Below are positions 6,134-8,961 of a stretch of DNA of 8,961 nucleotides, piece by piece. The stretch is from Deltaproteobacteria bacterium. Its GTDB lineage: Bacteria > Desulfobacterota > Syntrophia > Syntrophales > UBA2210. Both the position numbers and the translations under genes were made by a program. The stretch lies in assembly GCA_016935875.1 (NCBI GenBank), contig JAFGQD010000088.1:1-8961 (forward strand), given 5' to 3'. The notes below the pieces were generated by a model. It was not told where the DNA came from, did not search any database, and saw nothing but the letters and a program-made list of their open reading frames with translations. The first letter of the stretch is position 1, and each line of letters starts with the position of its first letter.

Positions 6134-6151
6134 GGCCATCTGCCGGAGCTG
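6134..6151. repeat. 18-bp intergenic repeat, copy B
   Basis: GGCCATCTGCCGGAGCTG is the near-identical partner of 4281-4298, directly next to the 14-bp palindrome at 6120-6133. It lies 46-63 nt upstream of the first ATG of the exported helical protein. Confidence 0.5.
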
Positions 6152-6209
6152 CATGGTGTGGTGGCTATAGGGCTCCTCAGAGGCTGAAGAACTGAGGACA
6201 TCGGTACCA

Positions 6210-7118
6210 TCATGGCTTTCGTCCATACGCAATGATGATGTCGTCCGTAATCGTCATGACCCCCTTGCGCTCGAAGTAGTCGCGTGTTTTCCTGTTTTCC
6301 CGGTCCCTCTTGGTCGGCGGGAACTTGGCATACCACCAGTTAGAGGAAATAGCGCCAAAGAAGTCATACGCTTCCCCCCCGCTCTTGAAAGTGTTCCGCC
6401 AAATAATTCTACTGGTCCGGATATCGGCGACGCCTGCTTCCGCCAGGAGTCGCCGAACCCTCTCTTCCTTCATAGGCCAGAATTCCAGACGGTAGCCGAG
6501 GACATACCGCTTATTGATCGCCCTGAATGAGGCGTCACAGGCTTCCCAATAATGCTCGGGGCCGTGGGCGCCGATTGAAAGAAGGCCGCCGGAACGAAGA
6601 ACGCGAACCATCTCTGCTACCGCTTTCTCCGGGTCGGGAAGTACCCCCATCGTCATTCCGGTCATGACAACGTCGAAGCTCGCATCTTCAAAAGGCAGCA
6701 ATTCCGCATCAAGCTGACGGAAATCGATACGGTCGGCGCCGTATCCTTGCCTGTCCGCTTTGGCCCGACCAACCTCCAGCATGTAGCTGGAGATGTCTCC
6801 GCAGACTACTTTGGACGCGCCTTTCCGGAGGGCGAGCAGGGATATGACCCCGGTACCGGCCCCCACATCCAGTACTTCCTTGCCCTGGAGATCCACTCCT
6901 TCGAGCTGGGCTGTCGCGGCCTTCGTCTGAAACTCCTCTCCCAGCTCATCATACCTGTTCACGTGTTCCGAGAAAACACCGTCATAACCCTGTTTGACAC
7001 GGGTTTTCATGGCGGCAGTGTCTTTGGCATTGCCCGTGAGCCAGGCCAGGATGTTATTGGCATTAACCACAAACATCATCGGCAGTGAAAGCTTGCCCGT
7101 CCAAAAAATTGCCGGCAT
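6210..7118 (-). CDS. Class I SAM-dependent methyltransferase, UbiE/Methyltransf_11-like
   Basis: 302 aa from the ATG at 7116-7118, with GGAGG 5 nt upstream. The core has motif I EVLDVGAGTG (81-90), the strand-2 acidic residue Asp108 in CGDISSYML, the DAELLPFEDASFDVV block (137-151) with the TGMTMGVLPDPEKAVAEMVRVLRSGG helix and strand typical of Methyltransf_11. A hydrophobic N-terminal stretch (12-28) precedes a segment KTRVKQGYDGVFSEHVNRYDE (38-58) that usually marks the start of such enzymes, so the first 36 residues are unusual and could dock the protein to a membrane or a partner. A second start at Met37 has not been excluded. The C-terminus (NWWYAKFPPTKRDRENRKTR) is rich in aromatic and charged residues. 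The acceptor, perhaps a quinone-like or lipid molecule, is unknown. Base composition looks more GC-rich than msrBA by eye. Confidence 0.88.
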   Translation of the reverse strand: MPAIFWTGKLSLPMMFVVNANNILAWLTGNAKDTAAMKTRVKQGYDGVFSEHVNRYDELGEEFQTKAATAQLEGVDLQGKEVLDVGAGTGVISLLALRKGASKVVCGDISSYMLEVGRAKADRQGYGADRIDFRQLDAELLPFEDASFDVVMTGMTMGVLPDPEKAVAEMVRVLRSGGLLSIGAHGPEHYWEACDASFRAINKRYVLGYRLEFWPMKEERVRRLLAEAGVADIRTSRIIWRNTFKSGGEAYDFFGAISSNWWYAKFPPTKRDRENRKTRDYFERKGVMTITDDIIIAYGRKP

Positions 7119-7214
7119 TCTATCCTCCCTTGTTGTCTACCACCGCTCATAATCAGGGGGCTGTTTTTAGATCCATCTGGTTCATGAGTTTGTGAGGGTC
7201 TCCATGTACGATAG

Positions 7215-7244
7215 ATAATAAAGCCATATCAATCAAATCAACAA
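7215..7244 (-). promoter_or_regulatory. Candidate promoter for the UbiE-like methyltransferase gene
   Basis: On the minus strand TTGTTG (7239-7244) is followed after 18 nt by TATTAT (7215-7220, five of six to consensus); an overlapping TTGATT gives a 15-nt spacer instead. It lies right after the stop of the LCM-type gene, about 100 nt before the next start, so the two genes could be separate transcripts. No terminator hairpin is seen between them. Confidence 0.3.
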
Positions 7245-7246
7245 GT

Positions 7247-8131
7247 CTAGATACGCACTGCTCTTGCCAGGCAGTGCGTACCGTTTACCCTCCCGACGTT
7301 TCTGCCGGGCTGGTCTTTGAAATACATCTCCTCCAACTCGCGGCTATCCCTGTGATCGTGGAGTTCAAACCCATACCTTGAAAGAAACTGTCCGATCTCT
7401 CCTTTCTCGATCCCGAAGTGCCACTGTTCACCCGTCTTTGCCATCGACTCTGCCATACCTTTTTCGCCATAATATATGTTTTCGTGGCGGAGGACAGACG
7501 CGTAAATATAGTCGAAGACAATCTCGCTTCCTGGTGCGGCCAACTTCTGGATGGTGTGAAAGGTCTGATCAACCGATTGGGGTTGCAGATACATCAACAC
7601 TCCCTCCAGAATGATGAGGCTTCTTTCATCCCGGTTGAACCCGGCCTGATCCAGCTTCACAGGAAGAGATTCCCTATCAAAATCAATAGGAATGAAAACC
7701 ACATGAGGAGGAATACTGAGGTGCCTTTTCCGGTACTGGCCGATCTTTGCCTTCTGTGTAGCGGGGGCATCCAGCTCAAATATCCTGGTTTGTCGCGCTT
7801 CCTCCTGAAAGCGCAACGCCCTCGTATCAAACCCTGCTCCAAAGATGAGTATTTGTGGAAACTGATTGGATAGGGCTTGGCTGAACACAGTGTCGATATA
7901 CTGTGTCCGCGCGATAACGTATTCATAGATCCCTTGTGCCGCAGCGATCTTCAGGAAGAGCCTTCCGGTGAATGGGATACGAAGCAGTTGCCTCAGAAAC
8001 CCGGGCAGGAGGGATAGGGCTAGTCGGTCGTTGCTTTTGTAATAACGGTTTTTCTCAAGAGATGAGATCGCCCGGCACAGACAGGTCCACTGGGCGGTTC
8101 TTGAGGTTGTAGTCTCAATACGCCTCTTCAA
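7247..8131 (-). CDS. SAM-dependent methyltransferase, LCM/TIGR00027-like
   Basis: 294 aa from a TTG codon at 8129-8131 that lies inside the end of the GNAT gene (17-nt overlap). AGGAGG lies 11 nt upstream, within the GNAT coding sequence. No ATG or GTG offers itself before the conserved TAQWTCLCRAISSLEK segment (12-27), so the rare start is likely real and the two genes are translationally coupled. The leucine-carboxyl-methyltransferase-like pattern is clear: ILIFGAGFDTRALRF (94-108), FELDAPATQKAKI (118-130), IPIDFDRESL (147-156) and the IILEGVLMYLQPQ strand (173-185). This family (often annotated class I SAM-dependent methyltransferase, TIGR00027) O-methylates carboxylates in characterised relatives; the acceptor here is unknown. 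Length is normal. Confidence 0.9.
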   Translation of the reverse strand: MKRRIETTTSRTAQWTCLCRAISSLEKNRYYKSNDRLALSLLPGFLRQLLRIPFTGRLFLKIAAAQGIYEYVIARTQYIDTVFSQALSNQFPQILIFGAGFDTRALRFQEEARQTRIFELDAPATQKAKIGQYRKRHLSIPPHVVFIPIDFDRESLPVKLDQAGFNRDERSLIILEGVLMYLQPQSVDQTFHTIQKLAAPGSEIVFDYIYASVLRHENIYYGEKGMAESMAKTGEQWHFGIEKGEIGQFLSRYGFELHDHRDSRELEEMYFKDQPGRNVGRVNGTHCLARAVRI

Positions 8132-8690
8132 TATCCGCTTTACCTCCTACTTCGGTTATCCAATCATCTTTTTTTAGTTCCATGAGCAGCATGTCACGTT
8201 GTTCGCCATCCTGCATCGTCCAGGCACTTTCCAAAACATCAACTGTTTTGAATCCGGCCTTCTCAAACGCTCTTATCGCTCTGGCATTGGAGGGGAATAC
8301 ACTGAGCCCTATGACGAGTAATTGTAACCCATTAAAAGCGTAATCGGCTGCAAGAGTAAGCGCCTCCGATCCGTAACCGCCACAGCGATAGTCGCTATCC
8401 ATAATAGCAATGCCGAGTTCGGCGCTTGTATTATCGTCGTTCATGCCTTTCAGGGTTACATAACCGATCGGGAAGTCTCCCTTAACAGTGATGAGACTGA
8501 ATGTGATTGGCTGGCCGTCACCGCAATAGGGCAATGTCAGAACTTCAGCCGCACTCAAAAACCTGTCTTGTTCATCAATCTCAAAAGGGCGCCAGCCCAT
8601 AGTGTCAATCAACTCGGGATCATGAGAAAGGTTGATATAGTTAATAAGGTGGCTTTCCTCGATTAGGGCAAGATATACGTTGTCATTCAT
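8115..8690 (-). CDS. GNAT-family N-acetyltransferase
   Basis: 191 aa from the ATG at 8688-8690, preceded by AAGGA at about 10 nt. An in-frame ATG at 8712-8714 would add eight residues (MKNKDPKR) and is also possible; a further one at 8774 would overlap the upstream gene. GNAT motif A spans ELGIAIMDSDYRCGGYGSEAL (91-111), with the acetyl-CoA pyrophosphate loop R-C-G-G-Y-G (102-107). Motif B is VFPSNARAIRAFEKAGF (131-147), the RimJ/RimL-like pattern. It would transfer an acetyl group from acetyl-CoA to an amine, a small molecule or a protein N-terminus; the substrate is unknown. The last 17 nt overlap the TTG start of the methyltransferase, and the preceding oxidoreductase gene stops 52 nt upstream, so the three form an apparent operon. 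Confidence 0.87.
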   Translation of the reverse strand: MNDNVYLALIEESHLINYINLSHDPELIDTMGWRPFEIDEQDRFLSAAEVLTLPYCGDGQPITFSLITVKGDFPIGYVTLKGMNDDNTSAELGIAIMDSDYRCGGYGSEALTLAADYAFNGLQLLVIGLSVFPSNARAIRAFEKAGFKTVDVLESAWTMQDGEQRDMLLMELKKDDWITEVGGKADIEEAY

Positions 8691-8742
8691 TCTTTTCGGA
8701 TCCTTATTTTTCATCTGATTTCTTCTCAAATGGCTCTTTGCG

Positions 8743-8961
8743 TCAATCTGATTCTTTCGGAAAGAAGGCATCAATATCTTTCCTTACCTCGTCAAGCCAT
8801 TCTTTTCGCTGAGTTTCCGTACTGGTAACAATAATGCCGAACATGCGGCGGTGGAAATGGGTGACACCGCAAAGACCGAAGATGCAGTTCCTCCAGATCG
8901 TCTCCAGCGGATCACCAAAAACCTTCTTTTCCCTTTCCGCTTCAGTATTGGACGTATTGAA
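8743..8961 (-). CDS. Flavodoxin-fold NAD(P)H oxidoreductase, C-terminal part
   Basis: The last 72 codons of a gene that enters from the right edge and stops with TGA at 8743-8745. The piece reads DPLETIWRNCIFGLCGVTHF (17-36), then RRMFGIIVTSTETQRKEWLDEV (39-60), which matches the C-terminus of Flavodoxin_2-type NAD(P)H dehydrogenases (quinone reductase or Kef-ancillary-like small FMN enzymes): a Cys-containing FGLCGV stretch followed by the ST..QR..WL.EV helix. The flavin-binding N-terminus is outside the window, so cofactor and substrate cannot be judged. The next gene starts 28-52 nt downstream, suggesting a shared transcript with the acetyltransferase and methyltransferase. Confidence 0.72.
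   Translation of the reverse strand, partial: FNTSNTEAEREKKVFGDPLETIWRNCIFGLCGVTHFHRRMFGIIVTSTETQRKEWLDEVRKDIDAFFPKESD

Noticed and set aside
5417..6232. 271-aa version of the exported helical protein
   Set aside because: It would overlap the upstream gene by 23 nt and bury the signal peptide; GGAGG before the ATG pair at 6085/6088 is better.

Overview
The window reads as accessory chromosome from a Gram-negative bacterium of moderate GC. Exported proteins carry Sec or lipoprotein signals, and most genes have clear AGGAGG-type ribosome binding sites. The lineage cannot be fixed from sequence alone. A GC-rich palindromic intergenic element and one sigma54-like site would suit a deltaproteobacterial (Desulfobacterota-like) host, but that is inference. 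All twelve recognisable genes lie on the minus strand, so they are transcribed from high to low coordinates. Two of them run off the window edges. No tRNA, rRNA, CRISPR array, transposase or integrase is visible.

In transcription order (right to left): (a) a three-gene run with short gaps or overlap: the end of a flavodoxin-fold NAD(P)H oxidoreductase (8743-8961), a GNAT acetyltransferase (8115-8690) and an LCM/TIGR00027-type SAM methyltransferase (7247-8131) that starts inside the GNAT gene; (b) a UbiE-like SAM methyltransferase (6210-7118); (c) a tightly coupled exported pair, an unrecognised helical protein (5417-6085) and a TIMP/netrin-like protein whose mature end starts Cys-x-Cys (4468-5415), 1 nt apart; (d) a third SAM methyltransferase (3410-4246); (e) a periplasmic cupin with its own good promoter (2906-3322); (f) a lipoprotein MsrB-MsrA fusion (1676-2611) followed 27 nt later by a small cytoplasmic cupin (1313-1648); (g) a carboxymuconolactone-decarboxylase/AhpD-like protein (668-985); (h) a GrpB/UPF0157 protein cut by the left edge (1-503).

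The genes do not build one recognisable pathway. The common thread is small stress, detoxification or modification enzymes: methionine sulfoxide repair, AhpD-like thiol chemistry, cupins, flavin reductase, acetyl- and methyl-transfer. They are mostly arranged as one- to three-gene units with intergenic spacers of about 90-330 bp. By eye, composition differs between units (msrBA is AT-rich, the 6210-7118 methyltransferase GC-rich), which would fit assembly by repeated acquisition. I tested the idea of an integron cassette array and could not support it.

The most interesting items are the coupled exported pair at 4468-6085, a near-identical 18-bp sequence shared by the spacers upstream of the methyltransferase and of that pair, and the cluster of palindromes in the 4247-4467 spacer. 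No previously undescribed system is convincingly shown.
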